From Tanytarsus gracilentus (Eukaryota; Arthropoda; Insecta; Diptera; Chironomidae): a stretch of DNA of 64,000 bases. The stretch lies in assembly GCA_038502055.1 (NCBI GenBank), contig JAXRKN010000045.1, forward strand, positions 10,839,501-10,903,500, given 5' to 3'. The notes below the pieces were generated by a model, which worked only from the letters and a program-made list of their open reading frames with translations, was not told the DNA's origin and made no database searches. Numbering within the stretch: position 1 is the first letter of the stretch; each line of letters opens with the position of its first letter. The position numbers were made by a program, and so were the translations under genes. Of the stretch, positions 48,401 to 61,400 are shown piece after piece.

Positions 48401-50049
48401 TTAATAAAAATTTACTGGAAGAATTTTGTATCGAAAACTTTAAACATTAAAAGCTTTGATTTAAATTAAAATTGCAAAACTTCCAAAGTTTAAATTTTTA
48501 TGATGTTTCTAACATTCTTTTAATGTCACATTTGACTTTATAAAATATTTTGATTGAATTTTTTATTGCTTTGAAGATTTTCTTGAACGCTTTTTTTTAT
48601 CAAATCGGATTTATTTTGAAAAATGAATTTTTTTATTGAATTTCACAAGTTGATCAATAAAAAATCGATAAAAGAAATTTTATCCTTACTAGAGCTGTCA
48701 ATGTGAAAATGTAGATCCTGTCGTGTCTTTAAGAGCCAACAAATTCCCTCAGGATCTGATTCTTGTTTTTTAATTGAAATTTAAGTTGATGATGAGAATA
48801 AAATTTCTTAATTGGTTTTTCGTATGAAATTTGATATTTTAAAAGCTTTTTTTTCGATTAATTTTTATTCATTCGTGCTTCGACAATCAGGAAAATAATT
48901 ACAGAAATTTTTTCAGGATGGTTTGAGGTTTTTTGTGCTTTTTTGTCATGCGATACTTAAGAATTTTTTTTATATTGCTTAGAAACAGAGAAAATTATTT
49001 TTTGTATTTTTTTCGAAAATCTTTTATTTTTTAATCTTTTATATAAAAAATATGATATTTTTTTAAATTATTTTCTTTCTCCTCAAACCTTTGATTTAAT
49101 TAAAGATGAAATAAAATGCAATCTCACGCCTCATGACGTCAACCACACTTTGATACCATTTTATCTCAACTTCAATAAAACATTTTAATCCCATCACAAA
49201 ACTTTGTATCAACATCCTCAATAAACATTGTTGTTTGTGTGCAGGAATTTTCTGTCAATGAAAATTCTTCTCCCATCGTTTGCTCATTTTTTCACCCCTA
49301 CACTGTCAGAGGTTTCAAGGATGAAGGTTGAAAGACATTATCGTGTGATAAATGCTCTAGGCCACATCGTAAAGATTTCAATGGCAGCAGAATTTCTCAT
49401 TCAATATGTTCCCGCAATCAATCTTGCCTCCCTTAAATAAGTAGTTTGAAGAAAATGTTGAACTAAGATTGGGTCTGCGGTGTGTTAAAAGACGAGAATG
49501 ATATTAATTAAGGTAATGGATTGCAAGAGGGATTTTTCAGGGACAAAAGTAAAGGTCTTGGGATATTTAATTGAAATTTGCTATTTTAAAAAAATTGAAA
49601 AAATATAAAAATTTAAAAAAAATAGAAAAACTTAAAAAATGTTAGAAACTTTTTAAAAAAATTAGAAATATTTAAAAAAAAATTAGAAAGAAATTTAGGA
49701 AAATTTAAAAAAATTAATTTTTTTCAAGCGTCAAAAAACTTCAAAAACTTCTTTTACGTATCAGTTTTCCCTTATAAATTTAAATTTTACTCAAAATCTT
49801 CTATACCTCATCCTAAAATTTTCATTTCCTCTCAAGCCTCACATTTTCTTAACCTCAGATCACAACATGAAGCGTGTTCACATCCAATGAATAAAACATT
49901 CGAGCACATCATGAACTAATTTTACTGTCTCTCTCTCTCGTGTTTCTCCGACACTATCATTAAATTTGATGTTTTTCGGATGATAAGGAAGATATTATAT
50001 TATAAAATGAGTCAATGATTGAATGAGAAACAAATTCAACTTCCTTAAT
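45471..50049. other. Gene-free region
   Basis: About 4.6 kb, AT-rich, with low-complexity patches (46680-46930, 49580-49720). Frames up to 107 codons were inspected; none shows a domain, a signal or convincing codon use. Confidence 0.5.
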
Positions 50050-50866
50050 TGTCAATTTTTATTGAAACTTATAATTATTTCGACATACGATATGTCATCT
50101 TCAGAGTACTCAATCAGACTGAGAAATTTCTCCTATCCGCTCTCGATCATCACCAAAAGCTTTGTCATAGAGTTTCGATTTTATAGGTGCATCGTCCAAA
50201 TTAACCAAATTTTCACCCGTCTGAATGTAAAAACTCTCCCACGAGTTCAGTAGCATCGGATTTGTGACCTCTTTTAACAGCCTCTTTTCGCCCATGGGGT
50301 GCCCTGTTGCCATACAATGATCTGCTATTGCCGATTGTCTCAATCTTTTGTGGTCCAGCGCAGCCGTATGCTCCTTCCATCTCGCTGCCACTCTTCGTTT
50401 TGTTTGGCCTCGGTACCTCTTATCGCACTCCCCACACTCAATCTCATAAACCCCAGATTTTTGCTCTTCCGCTCTCGTGTCTTTTAAGTTTATGAGAAGA
50501 TCTGCCAATGATCCTCTTGTGACGTCATAGGTGGCTATTCTTTTTCGACGAGCTACTTTTTTCATTCTGTCAGACAACGGTGGACAGTAAGTCACTCCCA
50601 ACATTCTTCGTCCTGCCGGTCCTGCACTTTCATCGTGGAGCTTCGATAGTGTTGTTATGCTCTCTTTTTTCTTCTTTTTAGCATGCTTTTCGATCAGTTC
50701 AATTATTAGATTTTCATCGTATCCGTTCGTCACTGCCGTATCCACCATATAGTGAAATTCTTTTTGATACTCCTCTTCGCCAAGTGGAACGTTGACTATT
50801 CGATATGCCATACTCTCAAATGCAGCTTTTCGATGCGCCCACGGATGAAAGGAACTATAACACTAT
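50050..50866 (-). pseudogene. 5'-truncated Penelope-like retroelement with GIY-YIG endonuclease
   Basis: The minus-strand frame 50110-50811 continues upstream in frame to about 50859 with SSFHPWAHRKAAFES, the segment that in Penelope-like elements ends the reverse transcriptase region. A GIY-YIG endonuclease follows: SGVYEIECGECDKRYRGQTK carries the GVY and YRG signatures and a CxxC; RVAARWKEHT, SAIADHCMATGHP (His/Cys ligands) and WESFYIQTGENLVNL are further family blocks. In-frame stops upstream of about 50863 and the missing reverse transcriptase show 5' truncation. A 12 bp duplication (ACACTATCAATC at 50860 and 50875) marks that junction. The remaining frame is intact, so the insertion is fairly recent. 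The 3' border is approximate. Confidence 0.88.
50078..50104 (-). ncRNA. Hammerhead ribozyme-like core in the Penelope-like element
   Basis: Minus strand, just after the endonuclease stop: CTGAAGA (50104-50098), a 6 bp stem GACATA/TATGTC with loop TCG, then GAAA (50081-50078). This is the order of a hammerhead core with stem II. Hammerhead motifs are known in the terminal repeats of Penelope-like elements. Stems I and III are not clear in this copy, so cleavage is unproven. Confidence 0.5.
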
Positions 50867-52312
50867 CAATCACGACACTATCAATCCAAATAAACAATTT
50901 CATATCAAATGTGTCCAATTTTAGATTTCAGACTTATTGAGATTTGAACAGACAGAGCTTAATTAATTCATTTTGTGTTTATTTAATTTAATTTATATTT
51001 AAAAATTTAATTTAAGAAATTTGTGTCAGAATTTTGCTTGAGAGTGAAATAATTTTTCTTCTTCTTCTTTTCTTTCGCTTTTTTAGTAATTTAATTTTGA
51101 AGTAAAATATTTGCTCGAAAATTTTGCAGATGAAAATTCTTTTATTGATTTATTTAAAAGGAGCAAACAGAGTTGGTTGAGAAATTTTTTTGTAGGTATT
51201 AAAAAAATTTAAAATTAACTTTTTTAATAAAAACTTAAAATTTAATTAAACTTTTTTTTGAAAAAATATTTTTCTCAACAAAAAGTTTTCTCGTATTTTT
51301 TTCTTCTTCATAACTTTTCGTCTTATATCTCGCAGATCAATCATTTTCTTGATGCTCGGCGTGAGAAAAGAAAACTTTAAGAACGAAGGAAAAAGTTCTC
51401 ATGACAAATTAATGTTTTTTCTGCCTCCTCAACAGAAATGAACTTTCTCCATCTTCGATCGATTATTTTCGCTTTAGGAGCAATATAAATTCATTAATTA
51501 AAAAAAGGCGAGGAAAAAGAGAAAATTAAGTGGAGAAAAATGATGGCTGTGAGGCAATGGGTCAGCAAAAAAATTTGCAGTAATAATTGAGAAGATGAAA
51601 GGAAGAAAATTAGTTTAGGAAAGTTCACTAATTATGAAGAAATTAATGCGACAATTAGGGAGAAAAAATTAAATGCTTTAAAAATATTTTAATTTCATCA
51701 AATTATTAACTTTTTATCATTTTCACAGAATTTATGAAAGTCTTATAGTTTTCACCTTCATTTTCATTGAGAAACTAACTAAAATTTTATGAACCGAAAA
51801 ATAAAAGTAAATTTTTCCTTTTTGATTGAAAAGATTTCTTGGAAGGATCCATTCAACTTCATTCTTGACTGAGTCGTCAAAAGAGTCAATCATTGCTTTA
51901 TTTTTATCATCAAAGCAAAGAGAGAGAAAAGAATAACTGAATCATGTCGAGAGGACAAAAAAGGAAAAAGTTTAATTTAGCAAAAACTTTGTTTAAAAAA
52001 TCAAAAGAAAAATTGAGAATTTTTTTAATCTTGCTTGAAACTTTTCTTTGAATTTTCAACAAGCTTATGCTGAATGGACTTTTTGTTGGAAAATTGAATT
52101 AATCGGACGCACATGTTACTTTGCGGATATCGGATGAGAAAATTTATGGTTGAATATTTTGGTTCAAAAGTTTTTGAGAAATATCTTTCAAAAAAATTTA
52201 GGTGTTTTTAAATTTTAGCAAGATGTTAAATTTAGGTTTTTAAAACATGCTGAAAACTTTTGATAAATTTTAGAAATTATTGAAATTGATAAAAAGTCAA
52301 AATTTAATATTA
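50867..52312. other. Gene-free region
   Basis: About 1.4 kb of AT-rich DNA. No supported gene, repeat or regulatory site. Confidence 0.5.
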
Positions 52313-52443
52313 TAACCTCAAATTTTATTTGGTATTGCAATATATTGGTAATTTACGATGTGGAAGCTCTCAGGTATCTTTCGATCATGGTCAGACGCAA
52401 ACCAGCGTACCTTCCTTCCTTAATTTTAACCTCAAATTTTATT
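52313..52443. mobile_element. 97 bp insertion between 17 bp direct repeats
   Basis: TAACCTCAAATTTTATT occurs perfectly at 52313-52329 and 52427-52443. The 97 bp between (52330-52426) is more GC-rich than its surroundings and non-coding. A long duplication of this kind is typical of target-primed reverse transcription, so this is probably a 5'-truncated LINE end or a short SINE. The family was not recognised. Confidence 0.55.
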
Positions 52444-55425
52444 ATTTAAAAAATTCTTAAAAACATTGAAAATATTTATTTAAAAATTAAATACAAAATT
52501 ACTAATTTTAACTCAATTTCACAATGAAGTTTTCTCAACCTTTCATTAATTCATTCATCCCATTAGACGCTCAACAACTTCTTTAAACCCTTCTTGAAAA
52601 CTTTGCAATTTCCGTTCCTTTACCATTCATTGAATCTTCCTTAAACTACATAGAAAATTTTCCAATTCCTTCCTAGTAAAACTTCAAAATGTTCCATCAT
52701 AAATTTTTGTTCATCTGTAAAATAATTTCTTGCGGAAACTTTTTCGATAAACTTCAATCGATTAGAAAAATCTTTTCTCAGTCTCAAGTCAACACTCGAA
52801 AAGTATTAAACAAGCAATTACTTTCGAAGAAGCTGAAAAAGAGTGAAAATCTTTCTCCAGAGAGAAATTGGGTAAATCAGATTGTCGCTCTGAAAATGGC
52901 TTCGGACAGTGTGTGCTTTTGCATTTCGAGAAAAGAGGATGAAAAAGGACAAAAGCAATTACGGAAATTGTCTTTAATTTTTTATTTCCTCGTTTATTCT
53001 TTTGGGACGGGGCTTAAATGTCATCGAATGTTGAGATGGGAACCAAATTTTGTTCGATGAAAGACAGAATTGAATTTTATTTATGGAATTTAAGAAAAAA
53101 TTGAATAGAAAATTTTTAATACATTTATTACAAAAATTCCCAAAAATTTTTTCCCTTCAACCTCAATAAATTTTTTTATCGAATCTTAATCTAAAAGTCC
53201 ATTCCAAAAAATTAGTCATTTATCGAGTAAGAAATATCATAAAAGGGTCCAAAGTCGGCATGTAAATGTCCGCTTGAATGAATTTTTTATGTCGGTTCTA
53301 TTTTCTCAATGTGATGCCTCTGAAAAAGCATAAAGCAACGTTGCGTAGATCCCATTTTTGCTTATTCCAAGACATCACCTTCCTTTTAACCAGCTTATGC
53401 TTAACAACATGCAATAAATTTTTCAATAAGCTTTAGCCTTCTTTCTCATACACACATATTGACTGCTCCCTTTCCTTCGCAACGATGATGTGACGCGTTT
53501 ATACGCACGTCGAGTCGACACGACGGCAACAAAAAAAAATTTATATCGATTTTCTTTTTATATATATGAAAAGAGCTTTTTTATAGAAAGATAAGAAATT
53601 TTTCATCTCGACAGTTTGTGCGTGCTTTTCAGTCGAGAAAGAAAAGTTTTTTTGCTGTTCAAATTTCGCATACATAATGGGAGCAAAGTCAACCCATCCG
53701 GCGAATTCTACCGACGACGAACGTTATCAAAGAAGATTTATGCCATTATCATAACAACTTTCTCATCATCGTCTCTTGTTCGAGATGTTTGCATGCGATC
53801 GATGTGGTTCATAAAGTAAAAAATTTATGGACTTTTAAAAAAATTAAATATTTTTTTGGACAAGTTAATAAAAATTAAAAAAATATTTTGAAAATTTTTG
53901 TTGATTTTAGATATAAAAGCTTTTTAAATCTTCAATATTTTTAAAAAAAATTATTTTTTGAGAGCTTTTAAGCTTAAAATTTTTTCTGATTATTTTAAAA
54001 ATTATTCTTGGGAGCTTTTGAAGTTAAAATTATTTTATCATATCAACAAAATTTTATCAGAAAATCGAAAATTTCAAGCAAAGCAACCCTTGAATTCTTC
54101 TTTTCTCGTCATTAATTATTAAGTCTATCAAATACCACATTACTTCATGTGTGCTTCATATTACTTCCTCATAAATCATGCAAAGTCATTTTTTACCCTC
54201 TTTAAGTTGCGAAAAAAATTCATGTGTTAAGGTAAATTTATGAAAATTAATTGACACATAAAAGCAGAAAGAAGAAACTCAGACGAATGAATTTTTACAT
54301 TTTGCATAAAGTCGTAAATGAAAAATATGCTTAAATAACTCGCAGCATCGTAGACATAAAGTTTTAATAATTCAACAACATAAAAATTATCGTGAGCGTT
54401 CATGAGAGTGCATGATATGTGCTTTGCTTCATAGAAGAACTTTTATGAGAATTTCTCTCTCAATCTTGAGTGAGTGTAAATTTTATTGAATGAAATCTGA
54501 CACGTTTTGCTGGAAAATTCACCAAATTACCTCCTTTTGATCTTTCAGCTGGAAATTTTTTTTGATAAATTTCCTTCTTGGAAAATTCATCTTCCTTGAC
54601 CAGCTCAGTGAACTCATTTTAATGTTTTTTTCATTTTGTTAAAAGAATTGAATAATTTATGGGGGACAAAAGAAAATTTTGTTTTGTGAAAAAAAATTTT
54701 AAATTCAAGTTTGGAAAAATTAAAAATTTTGAAAATGATTTAAATAAATTAAATTATAAAAAAACTTTTGATTATTTCAAGATAATCTCAGATTTCGATA
54801 CAGTTTTAGTATTTGAACCTTCAAATAATTTTCTATTTAAATTTTTCTAACGACACATAGCAAAGTCCATAAAATAAATTCTTTCATCATCATCTCACCA
54901 TCACACACACTCTCAATAATAATCTGCTTAATAAGAATTCTCTTGCATAATAAAATATTGATGAGAGCATAAACGAGGAAGAGAACACACAAAAAATAAT
55001 CGATGAAAATATTTTTCCTCTCTTGACGAGAATTACAAAATTTATGGCTTAAATCATTTAAACGTGCTTCGTTTCATTAAATATTGACACGAAAATTTTC
55101 TTCTTATTTATCTTTGCAGAATTTTTGTGTAAATCTGTGTAATTAAATCCGACAAGCGACGATGATTAGCGATGAGCCATCAATCAACCGAGATAGAAGA
55201 ATTTTCAATAATAATTAAATCGTCGTTCATTAACGCGACCGCCATCTGTCCTTGAGGCTGTTTAACTCCTCATCACGCCCTCGCTTGTGTAAATGTGCAG
55301 CTATTAAATCACGATAATAAAAATAAATACTTTAAAAGTCGTTTTCGATGCTGGCGGCAACAATCGGATGAGAATTATTATCGCTCCAAGTGGTCTTCAA
55401 TTAGCTGAAGAAATTAATTGCCAGA
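52444..55425. other. Gene-free region upstream of the NMDA-type receptor gene
   Basis: About 3 kb. The patch 53460-53800 is less AT-rich and has a TATA-like TTTTATAGAAAG near 53577, an initiator-like CGACAGTTTG about 30 bp later, and a 25-codon frame at 53677-53754 beginning MGAKSTHP. A 123-codon frame at 52689-53060 shows no family signature. Promoter and 5' UTR of the receptor gene should lie in the right part. Confidence 0.4.
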
Positions 55426-58400
55426 ATGCCATCGTCATCGCCGCTGATGTTTACGATCCGATCAAATTCATTACTGCTTCTTTTGTTTCTGTTGTTGTGG
55501 ACATCGACGGGCGAAGAATTGAGCCGTGATGATGGAGGACCAAAAGTCGAGCCATTGACGCAATCAAAACTGCCATCCGGCTCGAATCGTGATAATTTGC
55601 CCATTTTTCCCGAACGCTCTGATGCTGCCTATTTTGTCGTTGCTATCGCCGGCGGTGTAAATATGTGGGGTCGATCTGTGGCACGCACACTCTTAGACAT
55701 GGGCGATGTGTTCAGCAGTCCTCACGGACCGCCATTGAGGCCAATCTATGTCGATTTACCCTTGAACGGAAGGTGAGTTTTTTTAACGAATTATAAAATT
55801 TGCGTGTGTAATGAAGAGAAATGTTTAAAAAAGGAATTTGTGCATGGAAAATGTATTCGAACCTACCTGCGGGTGATGCTGAAGCGTGCGGTGAGATTGA
55901 AAAATTTTCCAGCTCGTGTTTGAAACATTTTTTACAACGAGTTTGTGAAGTGAGCGTGAAAATGATTTTGGGGTGAATTTGATGGAAATTTTTTAAAGAG
56001 ATTTTATGATTAAAAAATTTTGATTTTTTAAAATTGCGAAAGAATAAAAAATTAATCACTCAATTCTAAATTGAGAACTTCATGAATGAAAACCTTGCTC
56101 AAAAAAGTCACACTTGAGGCCACTCAAATAAAAAGGTTTTTCCTTTTTTGAAAGCTCTCAAGGGAAATGAAGATAGAGATGAAATTTATTTATTTTTACT
56201 CCAGACACAACAGAAAAATAAATTTCTCGCATTTGAGCTTAAAAAGATGTCAATGTTAAGGCAAATAATTTATTGCTCACAAATTTAACTTCGTTCATGC
56301 CTTCGTCTGAGTTTCCTCCCTTTTTCTTCCAACATGAATTTCGAAATAGCACAAAAGTTCTTTTTTTCTTATTACTCAATTTAATTCTTTCTCAGTTCAA
56401 CTAGCTTACATCCACTTTTTAATATCCGAAGAATACGCAAACGTTTTTATTTATTTTCATGCTCAACTCTTATACTAAATTGTTGTTTTGGGTTACTGAA
56501 TTATTTATGAGGATTAATTCATAAATCACTGGGTGAGTGACTTGAGATAGCGAAAAGAGCTTCGGAAGGCTTTTCTTTTGAGGAGAAAATATTTTTGTGC
56601 TCATTTAAATTTTTTTTGAGCAATTTTTGTTTGAGTTTTTTTTTATTTCAAATCATGAAAATTTTCTAATATTTCGTCATCTTTACTAATTAATTCCACT
56701 TAATTGGTCCTCAGCATTTTACACTTTTAGTAAAACAATTTGATTGCGAATTTTTTTCTGCTCATAGTTTTTTAGTTTTGTTGCACGATTTCAAGTTTTC
56801 GGAGCTTTAATTTAAAAATTTTGAGAAAAATATCATGAAATTACTTTAAAAACTTCTCAATACCTACGAGAAAGATAAATAAAAGTTGGTTATAAATTTT
56901 TTCTTCTTTCAGTTTTTATAGAAGCTTTTATTATTATTTCTGTATCTTTGAAGTGATATGCACTCACATGGGAACTTTATGGTTTTGCTTAAAGAAACTT
57001 TTATTTTGTGGTAAAAGCTTTTAAAGAAAGGAAAAAACTTTTTTTGAAAGATAAAATTTAAAGCGTTAAGTTTTAATGAGAATTTTTTTTATTAAAGTGA
57101 CAAAAAGTTTTCATCCCAAAGTTTAATCGTTGAAAATTTTTGATTAACTTTGATAACTGAAAAGCAATAATCGACTTCATTATCGGTTATGAAAATTTAT
57201 TTAATATCCGTGTTGTAATTTTTCTCATTATCCTTTCCATTCACGTAATCCGAACCATTCACAATAATGAAACTTTTTCCCTCCCTTATCGAAGCGACTT
57301 TCAAGCAATAATATTTTTTATAACATTTTATGAGCTTAAAGATTGAACAATGATGCTGATATAATATTTACGATACATGCATGGAAGCACGTGTAGGGTG
57401 TTATTTGATGACTCGTATGCTATGTGGGGTGAAAAGTTTTATTTAAACGAAACAAGAATTGAATATGTTTGCTTTTCAACTTATCTGGAAAGCGAATCAG
57501 TTTAACGAAGCTAAAACTTGAAGAAATAAAAATAAAATTGTAGAAAAACTTCATTTGCTGGTTTTAGAGTTTTTTATTTTTTATTTTGAGCTTTTGAGTT
57601 GAGCTTGAATTTTTTTAATAATTATAAGCTTTTGAAAAAATTAATTAGGCTTTTAAAAAGCTTTTTTAAAAATGATCTTTTGAAAAAATAAAAGTTGAGT
57701 TGAAAATTTTACAATATTTATAAGCTTTTGAAAAATTAATTAAGCTTTTAAAAAGCTTTTGCAATTTAATTTCAATTTTCTCTAAAAATAAAACAATTTT
57801 TATTTTTCATCCCTTACCGAGAATAAAAATTGATATCTCTTCTTCAAATTTCACGTGAACTGCATACTAAAATTAAACTTTTATTCACCTCTGACATTTC
57901 ATTTTGTTTTTCCCCAACATAAGTTGAGCAATTCATAATTCAATAACGATTTTTATGAGCACATGTGGATTATCGTTTTATGTCAGCTGACGGCGAATAT
58001 TCTTGTGGAGTTTTATGCTTTTGGCCGCCATTACCGAGGGGAAAATATCTCATAATGTTAAAAACTTTTTTAACCGAATTTTAAATTAACTTTATCTCAA
58101 GCACGATAATTTTTTATTACATCGTGTGCATGTTAGAGTTTAAGAAATTTGACTTTTATTATCTTCCAGTGCTTTTAATGACTTTATCTGTTTCAGCAAA
58201 AGAAATCTTTTATGACTCAATTCTTAAACGCCATCGGATGATTTTTGAATATCAAAGATATTCGACATTAATGGCATGATAAATGAGAAAATGCTAATGG
58301 AGCACTTAAACTCAGACAAAAAAGCATTGAATCAAGTCTGTCTGTCAAAATCATTTTATAAAATTGTAAAAAATCAATTTATTTTGTGATAAAGATGAGA

Positions 58401-61400
58401 AAATTGTGATTTTTAATTTAAGAACGTTTAAACATTTAAAAATTATAATTTTTTATTTGCTCAAAATATTTTTATGAATTTTTCGAATGTCTAAAATTAT
58501 CGCTACAACAACAAACTCATCGCACGTGCTTCGAGCAGAAAGAAGACTGTAGTTAATATGCGCCAGCCGCACTAATGAAATTAACACCTAAACTTGATTA
58601 CTCACTCTTCGAACAAACACATGATAAATTCACACTCAACGATGGTCCTAAAAATAATTTTTCTTTTCTCCTAAATTTAATTAGATTTTCGGCAAAAGTT
58701 CTCACTACGCTCTGTGAGCAGATTGAGGGCATACCAATAAGTGGAATAATTGTTGTGGGCGATGGACAAGCAGCACGATCGATTGCCTTATCCGGAAATG
58801 CTATGAAAATGCCAGTTTTATGGGCGAAGGGAGGAACGGCACAGCTGCAAGAGAATAGCGAGGTGAGTTTTTATTAATAAATTATGATCTCATCTATAAA
58901 ACGATGCTCTGGACATGATGTAATGTGAATTTCTTTTTCTCCAATATATTTTATGGTGACAGCTTACATAAACCTTTAATGTCCTTAGAGAGAGAGATAA
59001 GAAAATTAATTATTCAGGGCTGGTAAATTGGACGAGAAAAATTAAATTTTTATCTCACATGGTTAAAAATATTTTAAAATGTATTTTTCTCGAGTCAATC
59101 TAATTTTTCTTCCCCGCTGACTTTTGTGAATTCAAATCTCTTTTCATCCTCCACGCGCAAGCCTTCTTTTCTCATTCTTTTACTCTAATCTCTTTAACCT
59201 CAATCTTGACTTTTCATTTCCATCTGAAAAGCTTTCGAGATGATATTTTTATCCCATGGTTACATGACACACCTCTTGATAACCTCGACCTGAAAAACGA
59301 TGAAATAAGGCCAACATAAAGATGCTCAATTTTATTATTTAGAAAGCATCATAGGTAAATTTTTAAGACATTTCTCATAATTTGATGGATTATGGATTTT
59401 ATTAAAAGCTTTGAAATGTTTTAAGGTCTTTAAAAATTTAAATATTTTTATTAATCAAAAAATTTCAAATTTCAAATTTTTAAAAATTATCAAAAAAATT
59501 TCAATCAAAGCTTTGAAAATTTTTTAATAAAAATTTCTAATAAAAAAACCTGAAATCTCTTCCACAATGAAAATTGACCTGCACACCGGCAAAAATCAGA
59601 GGAGCGTGCAGCAATTAAGAATTTTTCCGCTTTCCACACAAAAATTTTCTGCCGCTCTTGCAATAAAAGGCGAAAATATACAAAGTGAATTAAAAGCGTG
59701 AGTGAGATGAACACACAGCATCGTCCTCGTGATTAATTTTCTTTTTATCGATTTTCTTCTTTTATTTTTTCTCGTTAAATTACTCGGCTTAATGTAGCTG
59801 ATGATCATTGCTATGCTATATAAAATTTTTTATTTGTTTGTCGCAAAAGTACGGATAAATATCAAAAGGCTTCGTCGAGGGAGAAAAACACACAAAAATA
59901 AATAAATGTTAAGATAGAAGTCATAGATATGCTCGTAAAAATGAATGATGAAGTTTAATGTCTTGAATGCGACGTATACAAAGCTCATGATTTCAAAACA
60001 ATTTAAGTGATTTTGCATTAATCTGGCTCATTAAGAATCACAGCGGAAAAAGAGAATTGAACAGAATTTAGAGAATTGAGAAAAAATAATGGCTTTAAAA
60101 AATTGCAAGAAATTAATTTTAAAAGTCTAAAAATTGATAAAATTTTAAAATCTTAATAAAAATTATAATAAAAGCTCAGTCAAAGCTTAAAGCTTATTTA
60201 GAACTCAAAGCTCTTTTTTCACCACCTAAACTTACCGCATATTAAATTTCTACTCTATGAGAAAAATTAATCTCCAACCGCCCATGTGAAGTTTCTTAAG
60301 TGCTTGCTCGAAAGCTTCCATGTCATCCACACCCGCTAAGCAATAACAACTGGCAATATATTAATTTTCTTTATCTAAGTCATTCTTCACTCGTCCTCCC
60401 CTCTTCTAATGCTCACGTTCATCATCCAGTCTTATTTCCTTCTTCTCCACGACACGATATTAAGAAGCGCTTGAAGCAGCAGAAATTAAGCTTGTTAGAT
60501 TGTCGTGTTTAACATTTCATTATGACTTGTGAATGGGTGTGAGAGCTTTGCCTGCAGTTTTCATTCGCATTTCATTAAATGCTTGAGCGTGGGAATTTAA
60601 TTAGTTTCGAGAATGAGGAAAATTTAATCGGATTTGAAAATTATATCTTTAAGAGCTTAATGAAAAGTTTTATAAAAAGCTTAAATTTTTTAAACCTAGC
60701 TTTATTAAAAGAAGAACATAAAAACCCTCAAATATTAAAGATTTATTTCTAAATCGCTTCCTTCCAGCTATAAAAAAACTGCTGTCAAAAAATATTTCTC
60801 ATGATTTAGATTTTTTTGCTCTTTCATAATTTTTCCTGCCCAAAAAAAAAGAAGATAAATCATCACCGAAAAAAAAGAGTCATTACACATAATTCTCATC
60901 ATGATTTTGAGAGATGACGCGAAAGGAAAAAACATGAATTTTATGAGCTCGTAAAACTTCTCAAACACCTGAAAAACAATAAAATGTGGAATTTATCGCG
61001 GAATGGCAAAATTCATTTTTATTTGCTCTCTTTCAAGGTTCTCGACAAGCTGTATAATTTGTCAAGCGAGATGAAAATTGAGTGCACGATTTTAGCAAAA
61101 AAGGTTCTTCAAAAAAAGCAGCTGATGATAAATGAGAGAACTCGAACGCTTGATTTTTCGTTCAAAAATTTTATGAGAGTTCGACGGCCTTAAATCGTTC
61201 TGTGATTCGTGTAATTTATCAGTTTTTTAGCTAAAATATGACGAATAAATCTTTCAAAATTAATCTTGCAATTAAATATTTTAAAATGTGCGAGATTAAA
61301 TTTTAAAATGTCGCAAAATTATTTAAAATACTTTTTTTGTTCATTTCAAAAACCGCAAGAGGTTAAAATTTGATAATTTTTTAAAAAATCTTGTTCATTG

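Noticed and set aside
52689..53060. 123-codon plus-strand frame as a gene
   Set aside because: No recognisable domain, A/T-driven composition, no splice partners. Not excluded, but unsupported.
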